NCBI RefSeq assembly: GCF_000013225.1
Contig: NC_007776.1
Coordinates: forward strand, 1,197,277-1,261,276
DNA length: 64,000 nucleotides
Origin: Synechococcus sp. JA-2-3B'a(2-13)
GTDB taxonomy: Bacteria > Cyanobacteriota > Cyanobacteriia > Thermostichales > Thermostichaceae
Direction of reading: 5' to 3'
Shown here: piece after piece, positions 8,753 through 18,381 of the stretch
How the letters are laid out: every line of letters begins with the position of its first letter
How positions within the stretch are numbered: the stretch's first letter is position 1
Made by a program: the position numbers and the translations under genes
Notes under the pieces: model-generated
The model's input: the letters and a program-made list of their open reading frames with translations, nothing else
Database searches by the model: none
Told to the model about the DNA's origin: nothing

Positions 8753-9112
8753 AAAAAAATGGCACTGCGGATCCCTACCAATACCCCCACCGGCCTGGAG
8801 CGCTCCTTCACGATCATAAGTCTTAACTTTGCTAGGTCATCTGGCTTCTGTATTGCGTTGTTGGCGGGAGTCATGCCCAGCCGGTGGCCAGCTTTTTCAG
8901 GGGCTCATCAGGCGGTTTTTCGGCGAGACTCCTCCGAGAAGCGCTGTTTTCTCGGCAAGCCTGACAGAGGCTTTTTAGAGCAGGCAGCCGCGTGCAAGCT
9001 CTCCACCCCTGTTACCATGGAAGAGCCCTTAATGTTTCTTTCGTATCCATCGTATCCATAGCCAAGCTAGTCTCTTGGACCGGCTTTTTTATTGTGCACT
9101 GCGCCAGGTTTT
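8753..9112. other. Gene-free interval upstream of guaA
   Basis: This 360-base interval holds the divergent promoters of the membrane-protein/rsmG pair and guaA. A GC-rich segment with partial self-complementarity lies at about 8905-8975 and a T-run at 9085-9090. I see no tRNA, no convincing small ORF and no recognised riboswitch. Confidence 0.4.
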
Positions 9113-10723
9113 GTGATCCCTTCTGCATCTCCTCCCAGTTCCGGCCTTTCCCCCCTCGAAGTGCAGCGCCAGATGATCGTCATTCTCGATTTTGGATCCC
9201 AGTACTCTGAGCTGATTGCCCGCCGCATTCGCGAAACCCACGTCTATTCGGAAATCCTTTCCTATCGCACCACTGCTGAGCAACTGCGGCAACTGCAACC
9301 GCAGGGCATTATCCTCTCCGGGGGCCCCAACTCGGTGTATGAGCCAGCCGCTCCGGTGTGTGACCCCGAGATTTGGAACCTAGGGATCCCGGTTCTGGGG
9401 GTGTGCTACGGCATGCAACTCATGGTGCAGCAGTTGGGGGGCAAGGTGGAAGCAGCCCAGAAGGGGGAATATGGCCGTGCCGCTCTGCACATTTTGGATC
9501 CCACCGACCTGCTCACCAACCTGCCGGAAAACAGCATCATGTGGATGAGCCACGGGGATTCGGTTACCGAACTGCCGCCGGGCTTTCACACCTTGGCCTC
9601 TACCGACAACACCCCCTGTGCCGCCATTGCCGATCCAAGGCGTCGTCTCTACGGGGTGCAATTTCATCCGGAGGTGGCCCACTCAGAGGCTGGCGCCTTT
9701 CTCATCCGCAACTTTGTCTATCACATCTGCGGTTGCGAGCCCACCTGGACAACGGCAGCTTTTCTGGAGGAAGCCATTCGAGAGGTACGTGCCCGTGTGG
9801 GCAATAAGAAGGTGCTGTTGGCCCTCTCGGGGGGGGTAGACAGCTCTACTTTGGCTTTTCTGCTGCACAAGGCCATCGGCGACCAGCTCACCTGCGTGTT
9901 CATCGACCAAGGGTTTATGCGCAAGGACGAGCCCCAACGGCTGCTGCGCCTTTTCCAAGAGCAATTTCACATTCCCGTCCACTACGTGGATGGCCAGGAG
10001 CGGTTTCTCCGGCAGTTGCAGGGGGTTACCGATCCCGAAGAAAAACGCAAACGAATTGGGGCAGAGTTTATTCGCGTGTTTGAGGAAGAATCCCAGCGGC
10101 TGGGTCCTTTTGAGTACTTAGCCCAAGGCACTCTCTACCCAGACGTGATCGAGTCTGCCAATACCCATGTGGATCCGGTTACTGGAGAACGCATTGCCGT
10201 CAAGATCAAAAGCCATCACAATGTCGGCGGCCTGCCCGAAAATCTGCGCTTTAAGCTGGTAGAGCCTTTGCGCAAGCTCTTCAAAGACGAGGTGCGGCAA
10301 CTGGCCCGCTCTTTGGGGCTGCCGGAAGAGATTGTGGGCCGCCATCCTTTTCCGGGGCCGGGGCTGGCCATCCGCATTGTAGGCGAGGTTACCAAAGAAC
10401 GGCTGGAAACCCTGCGAGAAGCGGACATGATCGTGCGGCAGGAGATCAACCGCTCCGGCTACTATCCCAAACTTTGGCAAGCCTTTGCCGTGCTGCTGCC
10501 AGAGGTGCGGTCGGTGGGGGTGATGGGGGATAAGCGCACCTATGCCTGCCCGGTGGTGGTGCGGCTGGTTACCAGCGAAGACGGTATGACCGCCGATTGG
10601 GCGCGAGTTCCCTACGACCTCTTGGCCACCATTTCCAACCGCATCGTCAACGAGGTGCCCGGCATCAACCGCGTGGTTTACGACATCACCTCCAAGCCCC
10701 CTGGCACCATCGAGTGGGAGTAG
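9113..10723 (+). CDS. guaA: GMP synthase (glutamine-hydrolysing)
   Basis: Converts XMP to GMP in purine synthesis. Domains in order: class I glutamine amidotransferase ([16 protein letters not shown] at the N-terminus, nucleophile Cys in GVCYGMQ, His/Glu in FHPEVAHS), a PP-loop ATP pyrophosphatase ([10 protein letters not shown]), and the C-terminal dimerisation domain ending KPPGTIEWE. The start is ambiguous. GTG at 9113, preceded by an AGG, gives 536 residues, similar to other cyanobacterial GuaA proteins, which have an approximately 20-residue leader. TTG at 9092 and ATG at 9173 are alternatives. The gene stands alone and is convergent with two small unknown genes. Confidence 0.95.
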   Translation: MIPSASPPSSGLSPLEVQRQMIVILDFGSQYSELIARRIRETHVYSEILSYRTTAEQLRQLQPQGIILSGGPNSVYEPAAPVCDPEIWNLGIPVLGVCYGMQLMVQQLGGKVEAAQKGEYGRAALHILDPTDLLTNLPENSIMWMSHGDSVTELPPGFHTLASTDNTPCAAIADPRRRLYGVQFHPEVAHSEAGAFLIRNFVYHICGCEPTWTTAAFLEEAIREVRARVGNKKVLLALSGGVDSSTLAFLLHKAIGDQLTCVFIDQGFMRKDEPQRLLRLFQEQFHIPVHYVDGQERFLRQLQGVTDPEEKRKRIGAEFIRVFEEESQRLGPFEYLAQGTLYPDVIESANTHVDPVTGERIAVKIKSHHNVGGLPENLRFKLVEPLRKLFKDEVRQLARSLGLPEEIVGRHPFPGPGLAIRIVGEVTKERLETLREADMIVRQEINRSGYYPKLWQAFAVLLPEVRSVGVMGDKRTYACPVVVRLVTSEDGMTADWARVPYDLLATISNRIVNEVPGINRVVYDITSKPPGTIEWE

Positions 10724-10768
10724 GCGGGATCCCTTGCGTCTGGCCTCGATTCCCGGCTGGATCGATGG

Positions 10769-10990
10769 CTACCTATGGCCAGCTTCCGGCAGGGAATAGG
10801 AAGGGCTTGAGCTGAAGGGCTGAGCGGCTTGGACTTCCATTCGGGCCAAAGTCGTAGCGGCATCCGCCAGTTGCAGAGCAAGGTTGGCACGGCTAATCGG
10901 ATCCCGGGCATTCCAGAGATCCTGTCCCAAACAAAACACCCGATAACGAAAGGCTTTGATCGAGCGCGATGGGATGACCTTGACAGTCAT
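10769..10990 (-). CDS. Small unknown protein, 73 residues
   Basis: A short frame starting MTVKVIPSRSIKAFRYR, beginning two bases after the stop of the 108-residue unknown gene upstream. That tight spacing is the main argument that it is real. Residues 30-50 (ISRANLALQLADAATTLARM) look helical. I recognise no family. It is convergent with guaA, 45 bases away. The tail is low-complexity Ser/Pro and may be less constrained. Confidence 0.5.
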   Translation of the reverse strand: MTVKVIPSRSIKAFRYRVFCLGQDLWNARDPISRANLALQLADAATTLARMEVQAAQPFSSSPSYSLPEAGHR

Positions 10991-10992
10991 GG

Positions 10993-11319
10993 CTACAACC
11001 TCTTCTCCACAGAGACGTGAATAGTCAGCAGAACCCGCTCGGGCTCAAGGTAAACAAATGTTACCAAAACAACCTCGTCCTCAGAGGCAATACTGACCGG
11101 GCAGGTGGCTTTCGGGGGCTCCACCCGTTCATGCCGTACCCCCACAGTGTATTCTCCAATTGGCAGGTCATCAAATCCAGCGTCCGCATAGATCAACTCA
11201 ATGGTTTCTTCTGCAATCAACTGCCCCTCTCGCTCCAGGAAACTGAGAAAAGGGATCCCATCGATGGAGGTGAGCGCGTTGTTGGCCTGGTTGCGGATCA
11301 TCACGAAGATGTCGGACAT
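10993..11319 (-). CDS. Unknown small acidic protein, 108 residues
   Basis: Starts MSDIFVMIRNQANNAL. It is predicted mostly beta, with alternating hydrophobic residues and several acidic patches (ELIYADAGFDDLPIGEYTVGVRHE), and has no signal peptide or membrane segment. The part IGEYTVGVRHERVEPP reads like an Ig-like or transthyretin-like beta fold, but that is an impression only. It forms a two-gene unit with the 73-residue gene that follows immediately. No function is proposed. Confidence 0.6.
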   Translation of the reverse strand: MSDIFVMIRNQANNALTSIDGIPFLSFLEREGQLIAEETIELIYADAGFDDLPIGEYTVGVRHERVEPPKATCPVSIASEDEVVLVTFVYLEPERVLLTIHVSVEKRL

Positions 11320-11410
11320 GGAGGGTGCGCCATCACCTCAGGGGTTTATGATCGAGGGTGCTGGAATGTAGCCCGACTTTCTTTAGCCTGGACTGCCGCC
11401 AAGTCCTGAT

Positions 11411-12448
11411 TCAGCGACCAAACCCTTGACCCCGCGTGGCCGGGCGGGCAAGACAGGCTTGGAGTTTTTTCCGCAGCTGGGCTGTATCGAGGCGCTGACC
11501 GATGAGCACCAACTGGTTTTTGGGCTGGCGAGGCCACTCATCGCTGCTGAGGGTATAGCGCCGACCGCTGAGGTGAAAGATATGTCGCTCTGGGCTTTCC
11601 TCGAACCACAACACCCCTTTGGCACGAAAGACTGCATCGGGCAACTCGTTGAGAAAATTTTGGAAAGCATCCAAAGAGAAGGGCTGATCGCTCTCAAAGG
11701 CTAGGGAGTTAAAGCCGTCGGCCTCGATGTGGCTGTGATGGGAGTGGTGGTGGTCATGATCGTGCTCATGGTCATGGTGGTCGTGACTGTCGTGATCATG
11801 GGCTTCTTCTTGGGGCAAGGAACTGGCCTGAAACAAATCGGTATCCAAGATTAGCTCCAGGGGAACTGCGCTGTTGACGGTGCGCAAAATGCGGGCATCT
11901 TCTTTGATCTCGCGGATGCGTTTTTCCAGACGCTCGATCTCGGCTTCCTCGACCAAATCGATTTTGTTGAGGAGAATCACATCCCCATAGGCAATTTGGC
12001 TGTAGGCCACGTTGCTGTTGAACAGATCGGGGGCAAAGTTGGTGGCATCTACCAGGGTGATAATCGAGTCTAGCCGCGTCAGATCTCGCAATTCTGGCCC
12101 CAAAAAGGTGAGGGCCACCGGCAAGGGATCGGCCAATCCCGTGGTCTCCACCACCAAGTAGTCGATGTGGTCAGAGCGTTCCATCAGCCGCAAAACACTC
12201 TCGGCGATGTCATCTCGGATGGTGCAGCAAATGCAGCCGTTGTTCAACTCCACCAAGTCTTCTTCGCTGGAGACGATCAGTTCCGCATCGATGCTGATCT
12301 CGCCGAACTCGTTGACCAGCACCGCTGTGCGCATCCCTTTCTGGTTGTTGAGGATGTGGTTGAGAAGGGTGGTTTTCCCACTGCCCAAAAAACCTGTGAT
12401 GATGGTGACAGGTAAGCCTCGCTTAGGCACTTCGATGGTTGCGGTCAT
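11411..12448 (-). CDS. CobW/COG0523-family GTPase, His-rich (putative zinc metallochaperone)
   Basis: G3E-family GTPase of 345 residues, starting MTATIEVPKRGLPVTIITG. Walker A is GFLGSGKTTLLNHIL, the metal-binding motif is NGCICCTIRDD (C-x-C-C), and base recognition is LLNKIDLV. A His/Asp-rich linker (about residues 213-240, rich in HDHD repeats) precedes the CobW C-terminal domain (GVLWFEESPERHIFHLSG). COG0523 proteins with C-x-C-C plus a His-rich loop are usually zinc chaperones or allocators; in this genome no cobalamin gene is next to it. No Zur box was recognised upstream. Confidence 0.9.
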   Translation of the reverse strand: MTATIEVPKRGLPVTIITGFLGSGKTTLLNHILNNQKGMRTAVLVNEFGEISIDAELIVSSEEDLVELNNGCICCTIRDDIAESVLRLMERSDHIDYLVVETTGLADPLPVALTFLGPELRDLTRLDSIITLVDATNFAPDLFNSNVAYSQIAYGDVILLNKIDLVEEAEIERLEKRIREIKEDARILRTVNSAVPLELILDTDLFQASSLPQEEAHDHDSHDHHDHEHDHDHHHSHHSHIEADGFNSLAFESDQPFSLDAFQNFLNELPDAVFRAKGVLWFEESPERHIFHLSGRRYTLSSDEWPRQPKNQLVLIGQRLDTAQLRKKLQACLARPATRGQGFGR

Positions 12449-12848
12449 AGAGTGGCAGCGATCCGATATAGAGGGAACTCTTCCACTTTACCCTCATTGC
12501 CCTTGTCCCCTGAGGCCGGGTGAACCTCTCAGATGCGGTCGGTAGAGCCTTTGCGCCTCGGCATTGGCGGCGTCGCCAGTGTGGCCCTGGCTCTCCCAAC
12601 TCGGCGGCCTCTCTCTTTCTGGCTTACTCTTCAGGGTCAGATTGCTTCCTCTAATCCCCTGGCCCTGAAAGTAGGGTTATTTCGATTCAAACTGGGACAA
12701 TGCACCCAACACCTAAAACGTTGAACGCAGGGGGCCAGAGAGCTGTTCTCAGTGGCCCACGGGTCTCACCCTAACCTGAAGTGACTATCGATAACATCCC
12801 TAGGTAGACTATAGTGCTGACCCACCCCAGCTTGGCCTGTCGGGATGC
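12449..12848. other. Gene-free interval between the CobW gene and the DUF4335 gene
   Basis: This 400-base interval lies upstream of the CobW gene and downstream of the DUF4335 gene. Two inverted repeats can be seen: TTCAGGG with CCCTGAA at about 12630-12670, and GGGCCA with TGGCCC at about 12732-12758. They might be ends of transcripts or part of a small RNA, but neither has a T-run. I see no tRNA or credible ORF. Confidence 0.35.
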
Positions 12849-13796
12849 CTACCTGTCCTGGGTTACTTCCACCTGGTTGCCCGGCTCTAGGCTGACGCGG
12901 AACTGTTGGGCGCCTGTTGGCAAGGGATCCGGCGGTAGCTCCGGCAGGTCGGCAAATGGGGTTTCGGCTCGGCGCTCTCGGGCAAGCTCATTCTCCGGAT
13001 CGGCAGCCAGCAGGGATCCCGTCCTATCCACCGTTACCCGGTAGACCAAGCTCTCTGGCCAATCGGGGGGAGACTGCCACTGCTCCGCCAGAATGTCTCG
13101 CAGACGGGAAAGGGGATCCGCACCTGCTGCCTCTCTTCCCGCTGTGGGGTCAGATTCTTGAGGGGATGTGGCCAAAGGCTGTGACTGATCCGTCAAGGCA
13201 GGGGTGGTGAGCTGCTCTTGCGGGGAAGGGGAAGCTGTGGGATCCCTAGGGGGGCGACTGGCCCAGATCCCAACACCGGCCACAACTGCGATCCCTCCCA
13301 CCAGCAGGGCCGCGATCCCAGTGGGCTGTCGATACCAAGCCCGCGTCACCGGAGTTCCCAGATTGGCCAGTTGGGGAATGTCATCCGCCACCTGGGAGAG
13401 GTTCTCCAGCAGGTCGTACAACTGCGTCATCGACAAATCCACCTGCGCGATGCGATCTTCCCCTTGGCGCACCGTGAGACGATGAAAAATAAAATCAAGC
13501 GGACGGATGGCCACGGTACCGCTGAAGGTTCCCTTGGGTTCCCCACTCAAGTGGGATCCCACGTAGCGGTCGATTACGGTGATCAAATCGTTGAGCCAAA
13601 CGTTATCGCCGTGTAAAGTTTTGACTGTCTCCCCCTGGCGGATTTCCAACTGACACTCGAAGCTGCGCTGGATGGCTTGCAGCGGCGGCGTTGCAGAGGA
13701 GTCTGAAGAATTGGAATCGGCAGGGGCTTCTCCCCGTACAGTCAGCGTAGAAGTGGGCTGTTGATAGGTGTGGCTAACCAGGGTAAGGTTGGGCAT
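12849..13796 (-). CDS. DUF4335 family protein, single-pass membrane, cyanobacterial
   Basis: Conserved cyanobacterial protein of unknown function. Start chosen at MPNLTLVSHTYQQPTSTLTV (13794-13796), giving 315 residues; an upstream start at 13889 would add a 31-residue hydrophobic leader and overlap the previous gene. The N-terminal domain (residues 1-155) carries DFIFHRLTVRQGEDRIAQVDLS and QLYDLLENLSQ, which match my memory of DUF4335. A single hydrophobic helix follows (IAALLVGGIAVVAGVGIW, about residues 165-182), then a Pro/Ser/Gln-rich linker and a small C-terminal domain. It directly follows a DUF3038-like gene; the two are usually adjacent in cyanobacteria, suggesting a joint role. Confidence 0.75.
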   Translation of the reverse strand: MPNLTLVSHTYQQPTSTLTVRGEAPADSNSSDSSATPPLQAIQRSFECQLEIRQGETVKTLHGDNVWLNDLITVIDRYVGSHLSGEPKGTFSGTVAIRPLDFIFHRLTVRQGEDRIAQVDLSMTQLYDLLENLSQVADDIPQLANLGTPVTRAWYRQPTGIAALLVGGIAVVAGVGIWASRPPRDPTASPSPQEQLTTPALTDQSQPLATSPQESDPTAGREAAGADPLSRLRDILAEQWQSPPDWPESLVYRVTVDRTGSLLAADPENELARERRAETPFADLPELPPDPLPTGAQQFRVSLEPGNQVEVTQDR

Positions 13797-13869
13797 GGCA
13801 ACTGCGGGCAAACAACACGGGTAGAGGGCTACAAAGGCGATAACAGAGGTGATAATTGACGAACCTGCC

Positions 13870-14571
13870 TCAAGAAGAGGGTGAGGCATCGGGGCCGGAG
13901 CTGTGGGCTACCCCCTCTTCTTCCAGATCGCTGCCGGCAGGCAAATCCATCTCAGGACGGCTGAGCAAGGCTTTCCACAGGCGCTGAGCGCCTTTCGGGC
14001 TACTGTAGAACATCAGCTCAATCAAGATGCGCAGGGCCAGCTCGGTGAGGCTATTCTCATCGCGCACGTCCCCATCCACCATGCGGCTGCGGTAGTGAGA
14101 GAGGAATTCATCCAAGTAATCTCCCACCAGCGGCTGACGGAAGGGGCTGAGCTCTTGATCGACAGCGGCTTCCAGTTGCTCCAAGGTGCTGCGGATACGG
14201 GCTTGTTGCTGAGCAGCCAGATAGGCAATCACCATCACCAGGGCGCGGGCCTCTTCGATATCGACCTTTTTGCGCCCACCGCTGCTGCGGCGCAAGGGGT
14301 TAGCATTGCGCAGTCGCCAGAGAGTCACCCGATCGCCAATCTGCTCTTCCAAGTTGAGGGCTTTGGCTGCGGCCAGAACCGCTTCGGAACTTTCTCCGCT
14401 CAGGGACTCCAACCCCAGCAGTAGCAAGTCCAACTGGGCTTTGATGGTACCGGTGGCTGTGTTCAGGCCAACGGGCCGACTGTCTAACTGAATGTGCTTG
14501 TGTTCCACCGTCACGCTGTCAATGGGAGCTTTGGGTTTCGACGAAACTCTATGATCTCCTGTCCAAGCCAA
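13870..14571 (-). CDS. DUF3038 family protein, cyanobacterial
   Basis: Cytoplasmic, largely helical protein of 233 residues paired with the following DUF4335 gene. The core contains TIKAQLDLLLLGLESLSG and WRLRNANPLRRS, then EEARALVMVIAYLAAQQQ and YLDEFLSHYRSRM, features I associate with DUF3038. The start is uncertain: TTG at 14569-14571 gives the full frame, while GTG at 14512-14514 would remove 19 unconserved residues. The acidic tail EEEGVAHSSGPDASPSS is probably disordered. Function is unknown. Confidence 0.72.
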   Translation of the reverse strand: MAWTGDHRVSSKPKAPIDSVTVEHKHIQLDSRPVGLNTATGTIKAQLDLLLLGLESLSGESSEAVLAAAKALNLEEQIGDRVTLWRLRNANPLRRSSGGRKKVDIEEARALVMVIAYLAAQQQARIRSTLEQLEAAVDQELSPFRQPLVGDYLDEFLSHYRSRMVDGDVRDENSLTELALRILIELMFYSSPKGAQRLWKALLSRPEMDLPAGSDLEEEGVAHSSGPDASPSS

Positions 14572-14926
14572 ACCTGCAACCTACCTCCCTGCGCTCTAGT
14601 CTAAAAGACTTTGGGCATGCTAGACTGCTCGCCAGCCTGCCGAGAGTTGAGCTCTCAGGGTTCTTCCCCAAAACGGGGTAACTCTGGATGCATCTTAGAC
14701 CAATAAGAATGGGTTTTCTGGCAATAAGAATGGGTTTTCTGGGCCGGTTTCTGTTTCGGCAACACCCCTACTCCTAGCTGAACTTGGGCTTTTGGACTCA
14801 GGGGGATGGCTACTTATAATGGGGAAAGCAGCTGCTGCTTTGGCCTTTAAGAGCTAAGTGACTACCCACCTTCATTGAGTTTCCCTTTTGTTGACACCAG
14901 CGACTCTAGGTGCAGCTTGATTCATC
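14572..14926. other. Gene-free interval with a perfect 21-base tandem duplication
   Basis: This 355-base interval separates divergent genes (DUF3038 leftwards, FHA rightwards) and so holds two promoters. It contains a perfect 21-base tandem duplication at 14701-14742 and a TTGACA at 14891-14896 that may be the -35 of the FHA gene. No RNA gene was recognised. Confidence 0.5.
14701..14742. repeat. Two perfect tandem copies of a 21-base unit
   Basis: Copies at 14701-14721 and 14722-14742 are identical; each begins CAATAAGAATGGG and ends TTTTCTGG. The unit is AT-richer than its surroundings and non-coding. A second perfect 21-base tandem pair, of different sequence, lies at 35823-35864. Confidence 0.9.
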
Positions 14927-15454
14927 ATGGCCTCTTCTGCTCGCTGCAGTACTCAGCCTGTCCCTGTTCACTGGGTCTTGATCTTCAGGGATCGATTGGG
15001 GCAGAGGGGGGTTGTTCTGGATAGTATCTATTACTCAGTGGGACGGTCTAAAGACAATCATATTCGCCTTTACGATCCCTGCGTCTCTCGGAAACACGCT
15101 TCCCTCATCCGCATCCCAGGTTCAGGGCCAACTGCACAGGGATCCCTGCAGTACAGCTACATGGTATTCGATGGCAGTCCGGGATCCAGGCCCAGCACCA
15201 ATGGCCTATTCGTCAACGGAAAACGGGTTTTGTCCCATCGCCTTCAGCTCCTAGATAAGATAAGGTTTGGGCCGAACGTAACAGCAATTGTGGAGACAAC
15301 GGATCGACTCAGCCCGGAAACCCTAGCCAAGTTATTGCAGCCTCTGGATGCTGCTAGCTCTACATCCCCATCCACCTTTGATTTTAATAAAGACACGGAG
15401 CCGAACCCGGAAAACCTGGCTCAGCCAGAGGAAGAGGATTTCACTGTTGCCTAA
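14927..15454 (+). CDS. FHA-domain protein
   Basis: A 175-residue protein whose residues 15-125 form a forkhead-associated phosphothreonine-binding domain. The conserved residues are visible: YYSVGRSKDNHIRL (Gly-Arg-Ser), CVSRKHASL (Ser-Arg-Lys-His) and the STNGLFVNGKRV stretch (the Asn-Gly loop). The acidic C-terminal tail (residues 145-175, ending PEEEDFTVA) may be disordered. FHA proteins read Thr phosphorylation by Hanks-type kinases, so a partner kinase elsewhere is expected; the kinase-like gene at 35.9-38.1 kb is a pseudokinase and would not serve. Start ATG at 14927-14929. Confidence 0.92.
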   Translation: MASSARCSTQPVPVHWVLIFRDRLGQRGVVLDSIYYSVGRSKDNHIRLYDPCVSRKHASLIRIPGSGPTAQGSLQYSYMVFDGSPGSRPSTNGLFVNGKRVLSHRLQLLDKIRFGPNVTAIVETTDRLSPETLAKLLQPLDAASSTSPSTFDFNKDTEPNPENLAQPEEEDFTVA

Positions 15455-15484
15455 GCCAACCCAACCAGTCTTCTGAATCCTCCT

Positions 15485-16228
15485 GTGCCCCCCATCCCAC
15501 CTGCTCTGAGCGGCTACTGGCAAAATGCCTTTGACCTAGAAGCCCATCTGGGATCCTTCCTGGGCCTTGGGGCTGCCGATCTGCGGGAGAAACTGCGGGC
15601 AGGGCAGCAGCAATTGGCGGAGTTGGGCCGGCGAGACTTTGGCTGGGATCGGGCAGATGCGTTTTATCGGGATCAGGTGAGATCCGCCTATCTGCTGGAT
15701 TTGGCGGCTTGGCACCTGAGCAGCACCGACTACATCGGCGATACCTTACGCCTGGTGGCGGATCATGCCCGCGGGTTGGTGTTGGATTTTGGCGGCGGCA
15801 TCGGCACCCATGCTATCGGGGCGGCCCTCTGCGCAGCGGTGGATCAGGTGATCTTCTGGGATATCAACCCCATCCATCGGCAGTTTGTGCAATGGCGGGC
15901 GGAAAAGCTGGGCTTAACTGAGCGCATCCACTGTCCAGAAAACTTCCCAGAAGAGATCTTTTTTGACACGGTCATCTGCTTCGATGTGGTGGAACATCTG
16001 GCGGATCCGGCAGCGCAGTTGCGGCAGTTTTACGACTGGCTCAAGCCGTCAGGTAAGCTTTTGATCAACTGGTACTTTTTCAAGGGGTTTAACGGCGAGT
16101 TTCCTTTTCACCTGGACGACCCGCAAAAGGTAGAGCAATTCTTTCAGGTGCTGCAAAGCTGTTTTTTGGAGGTGTTTCACCCCTATTTCATTACCGCCCG
16201 CTGTTACCGCAAGTGGGATAAAAGCTGA
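15485..16228 (+). CDS. Class I SAM-dependent methyltransferase
   Basis: A 247-residue protein started at GTG 15485. SAM-binding motif I is VLDFGGGIGTHAIGAAL (about residues 99-115), followed by the acidic motif IFWDINPIHR and motif IV DTVICFDVVEHLADP, the usual layout of Methyltransf_11/25 enzymes. The N-terminal 90 residues (DLREKLRAGQQQLAEL) are helical and probably bind substrate. The substrate is unknown. It lies two bases upstream of an ABC-2 permease gene, so the two are very likely one transcript. Confidence 0.85.
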   Translation: MPPIPPALSGYWQNAFDLEAHLGSFLGLGAADLREKLRAGQQQLAELGRRDFGWDRADAFYRDQVRSAYLLDLAAWHLSSTDYIGDTLRLVADHARGLVLDFGGGIGTHAIGAALCAAVDQVIFWDINPIHRQFVQWRAEKLGLTERIHCPENFPEEIFFDTVICFDVVEHLADPAAQLRQFYDWLKPSGKLLINWYFFKGFNGEFPFHLDDPQKVEQFFQVLQSCFLEVFHPYFITARCYRKWDKS

Positions 16229-16230
16229 GA

Positions 16231-17028
16231 TTGGAGAAAACCAAGGTGCTGCGCTATTTGCGGATATTGTGGCTGTTTTGGAGCACCTCAATCGCGGCAG
16301 AAATGGAGTACCGTGCCAATTTTTTCTTTGCCAGCCTCAGCAGTCTGGGTGGCTTGGGATCCGCTCTGTTTGGGCTGTCGTTGTTTTACCAGCAGGGGCA
16401 CTGGCTGGGCGGTTGGAGTTGGCCGGAAGCCCTCATCGTGTTGGGGGTGTTCACCATTCTGCAGGGGGTGTCGGCCAGTCTCTTTAACGTCAACCTCAAT
16501 CGCATTGTGCAGCAGGTGCAGGAAGGCACCTTGGATTTTGTTTTGCTAAAGCCAATAAGCAGCCAGTTTTGGCTGTCGGCCAGGGTGTTTTCCCCCTGGG
16601 GCCTGGTGGATATCGGCTTTGGCCTGTTGCTGATTCTCTACGCCGGGATCCAGCTCCATTTGCCTGCTTGGGCCTATGCTCTGGGGCTGCTGCCTCTGCT
16701 GCTGGGGCTGATCATCCTCTACAGCCTCTGGTTTATGTTGGGAGCCACCAGCATTTGGTTTGTGAAAATCTACAACGTCACCGAGGTGCTGCGGGGCCTA
16801 GTAGAGGCAGGACGATTTCCGATAGTGGCCTATCCGGTGGCCTACCGCGTGTTTTTCACCTTCGTCGTGCCGGTGGCTTTCCTGACCACCATCCCGGCGG
16901 AGACCCTGCTGGGGCGAGCCCAATGGCCGTGGCTGCTGGGATCCGCTCTGCTGGCGGCAGGGCTGTTGTGGGGATCCCATCTCTTCTGGCGCTTTGCCCT
17001 GCGCTTTTACACCAGCGCTTCCAGTTAA
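16231..17028 (+). CDS. ABC-2 type transporter permease (COG3694/DUF990-like)
   Basis: Inner-membrane permease of 265 residues with six predicted membrane segments. It starts at TTG 16231, two bases after the methyltransferase stop, so translation may be coupled. The stretch VQEGTLDFVLLKPISSQFW (about residues 96-114) is the hallmark of this family of export-type permeases, which usually occur as two permeases plus an ATPase. Here no ATPase or second permease is adjacent, so partners must be encoded elsewhere. Substrate unknown. Confidence 0.85.
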   Translation: MEKTKVLRYLRILWLFWSTSIAAEMEYRANFFFASLSSLGGLGSALFGLSLFYQQGHWLGGWSWPEALIVLGVFTILQGVSASLFNVNLNRIVQQVQEGTLDFVLLKPISSQFWLSARVFSPWGLVDIGFGLLLILYAGIQLHLPAWAYALGLLPLLLGLIILYSLWFMLGATSIWFVKIYNVTEVLRGLVEAGRFPIVAYPVAYRVFFTFVVPVAFLTTIPAETLLGRAQWPWLLGSALLAAGLLWGSHLFWRFALRFYTSASS

Positions 17029-17282
17029 AGTCTGGGCCAAAAAGCTTGGATCCCACGCATCCGAGTTTCCAGGAGTTGAGTAATTTCTACAGACGCGCCC
17101 CATGCGCTGCCATCGCAGAGAACAACTGCCTTCAGTACAAGGCAGAGGGAATCGCAGAGTTCTCTGGGTTGAGGGCAAAAAAGTTTTCACTGCAGCGCTT
17201 TGCAGCCACAGGCTCTGTGGTTTAGGGGGGCTTGTCTGTCAGTGGTTTTGATGGTTTGTCGATCTTTTGAGGAGCCTGTTCA

Positions 17283-18083
17283 ATGCACAAACACAGAAGC
17301 TTTGTAGCAGCATCTGTGATAGCCGGCAGTTTTGCTCTCTTGGGCTGTGGCAGCAGCACTTCGTCTTCGATGATGCCTTCCCAAGCGGATTTGGTGGCTT
17401 TGAGCGGCGGCAATCGCTTCACTTTCATCCGCTCTGCCGATGCCTTTGTGCAGGGATCCCTGACGGTAACAGGAGTGAACGGCAGCCTCATTGGTGTCGA
17501 TGTGCGCCCTGCCAACCGGCTGCTTTACGGGCTGACCGACACCAGCATCCTTTACACCATCAACTTGCAGACCAGTGCTGCTACCGTAGCCAGTACCCTG
17601 TCAGCGCCCTTTACGGCGGGCATGCTTTCTGGCATGGATTTCAACCCTGTTCCGGATCGGCTGCGCTTGGTGGGAGCCAATGGCCAGAACTTCCGCATCA
17701 ATGTGGATACGGGCGAAGTGATCCAAGATAGACCTTTGGCCTTTGGCCCAATGGAACTACGGGGATCCCAGCCGGCCATCACCGCCGCCGCCTACACCAA
17801 CAATGTGGCGGGTGCCCAATCCACGCGGCTGCTGAACATCGACGGGCAACGGAACCTGCTGGTGTTGCAGAATCCCCCCAACGATGGGGTTCAGGTGCCC
17901 ATTGGCCCCCTGGGGGTGAACTTCGGCCCTATGGGTGGGTTTGACATCCGTACTGCTGATGGAGTGGATACCGGCTTTGCCATCGGCGGCTCCACCTTGT
18001 ATCGAATTGACCTAAACACCGGTCGGGCCACATCCCTGGGCACCCTGCCGGGTGGGCCGTTCTTTGGCTTGGCCGCCCTCTAG
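17283..18083 (+). CDS. DUF4394-domain lipoprotein
   Basis: A 266-residue secreted protein. The N-terminus is basic then hydrophobic and ends in a lipobox FALLGC (Cys near residue 22), so it should be lipid-anchored. The rest is a DUF4394 beta-propeller-like domain: LVALSGGNRFTFIRSADAF, then GIDFNP-like GMDFNPVPDRLRLVGANGQN, and AAYTNNVAGAQSTRLLNID. The function is unknown. It lies about 300 bases upstream of an ECF sigma/anti-sigma pair on the same strand, which suggests it may be a regulon member or the sensed envelope protein; this is inference. Confidence 0.88.
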   Translation: MHKHRSFVAASVIAGSFALLGCGSSTSSSMMPSQADLVALSGGNRFTFIRSADAFVQGSLTVTGVNGSLIGVDVRPANRLLYGLTDTSILYTINLQTSAATVASTLSAPFTAGMLSGMDFNPVPDRLRLVGANGQNFRINVDTGEVIQDRPLAFGPMELRGSQPAITAAAYTNNVAGAQSTRLLNIDGQRNLLVLQNPPNDGVQVPIGPLGVNFGPMGGFDIRTADGVDTGFAIGGSTLYRIDLNTGRATSLGTLPGGPFFGLAAL

Positions 18084-18381
18084 GAAAGCCGATTCCCATT
18101 TGCCTATCTAAATCAAGGTTAATCAACATTAATCAATGTTTTGGATTCATTGATTTGGAACCAATTGTTGGAATCGTTTTGAGATCGTTGCTGCTGTTGA
18201 TCCTTGACCCGGTCCGATCCCAGCTCAGGATTGGGTCTTCTATCTCCCCTTAGCTCGGGGTTGACCTCCGCCTATGCAGACGATAAATTATGAGAGCCGC
18301 TGCCCTGCTTGGATTACTCTGGGCGATGCTTGTGCCTCTGCAGTTTCTTTCTCTTTTCCATCCCGTTTCCTCTTCCCACTC

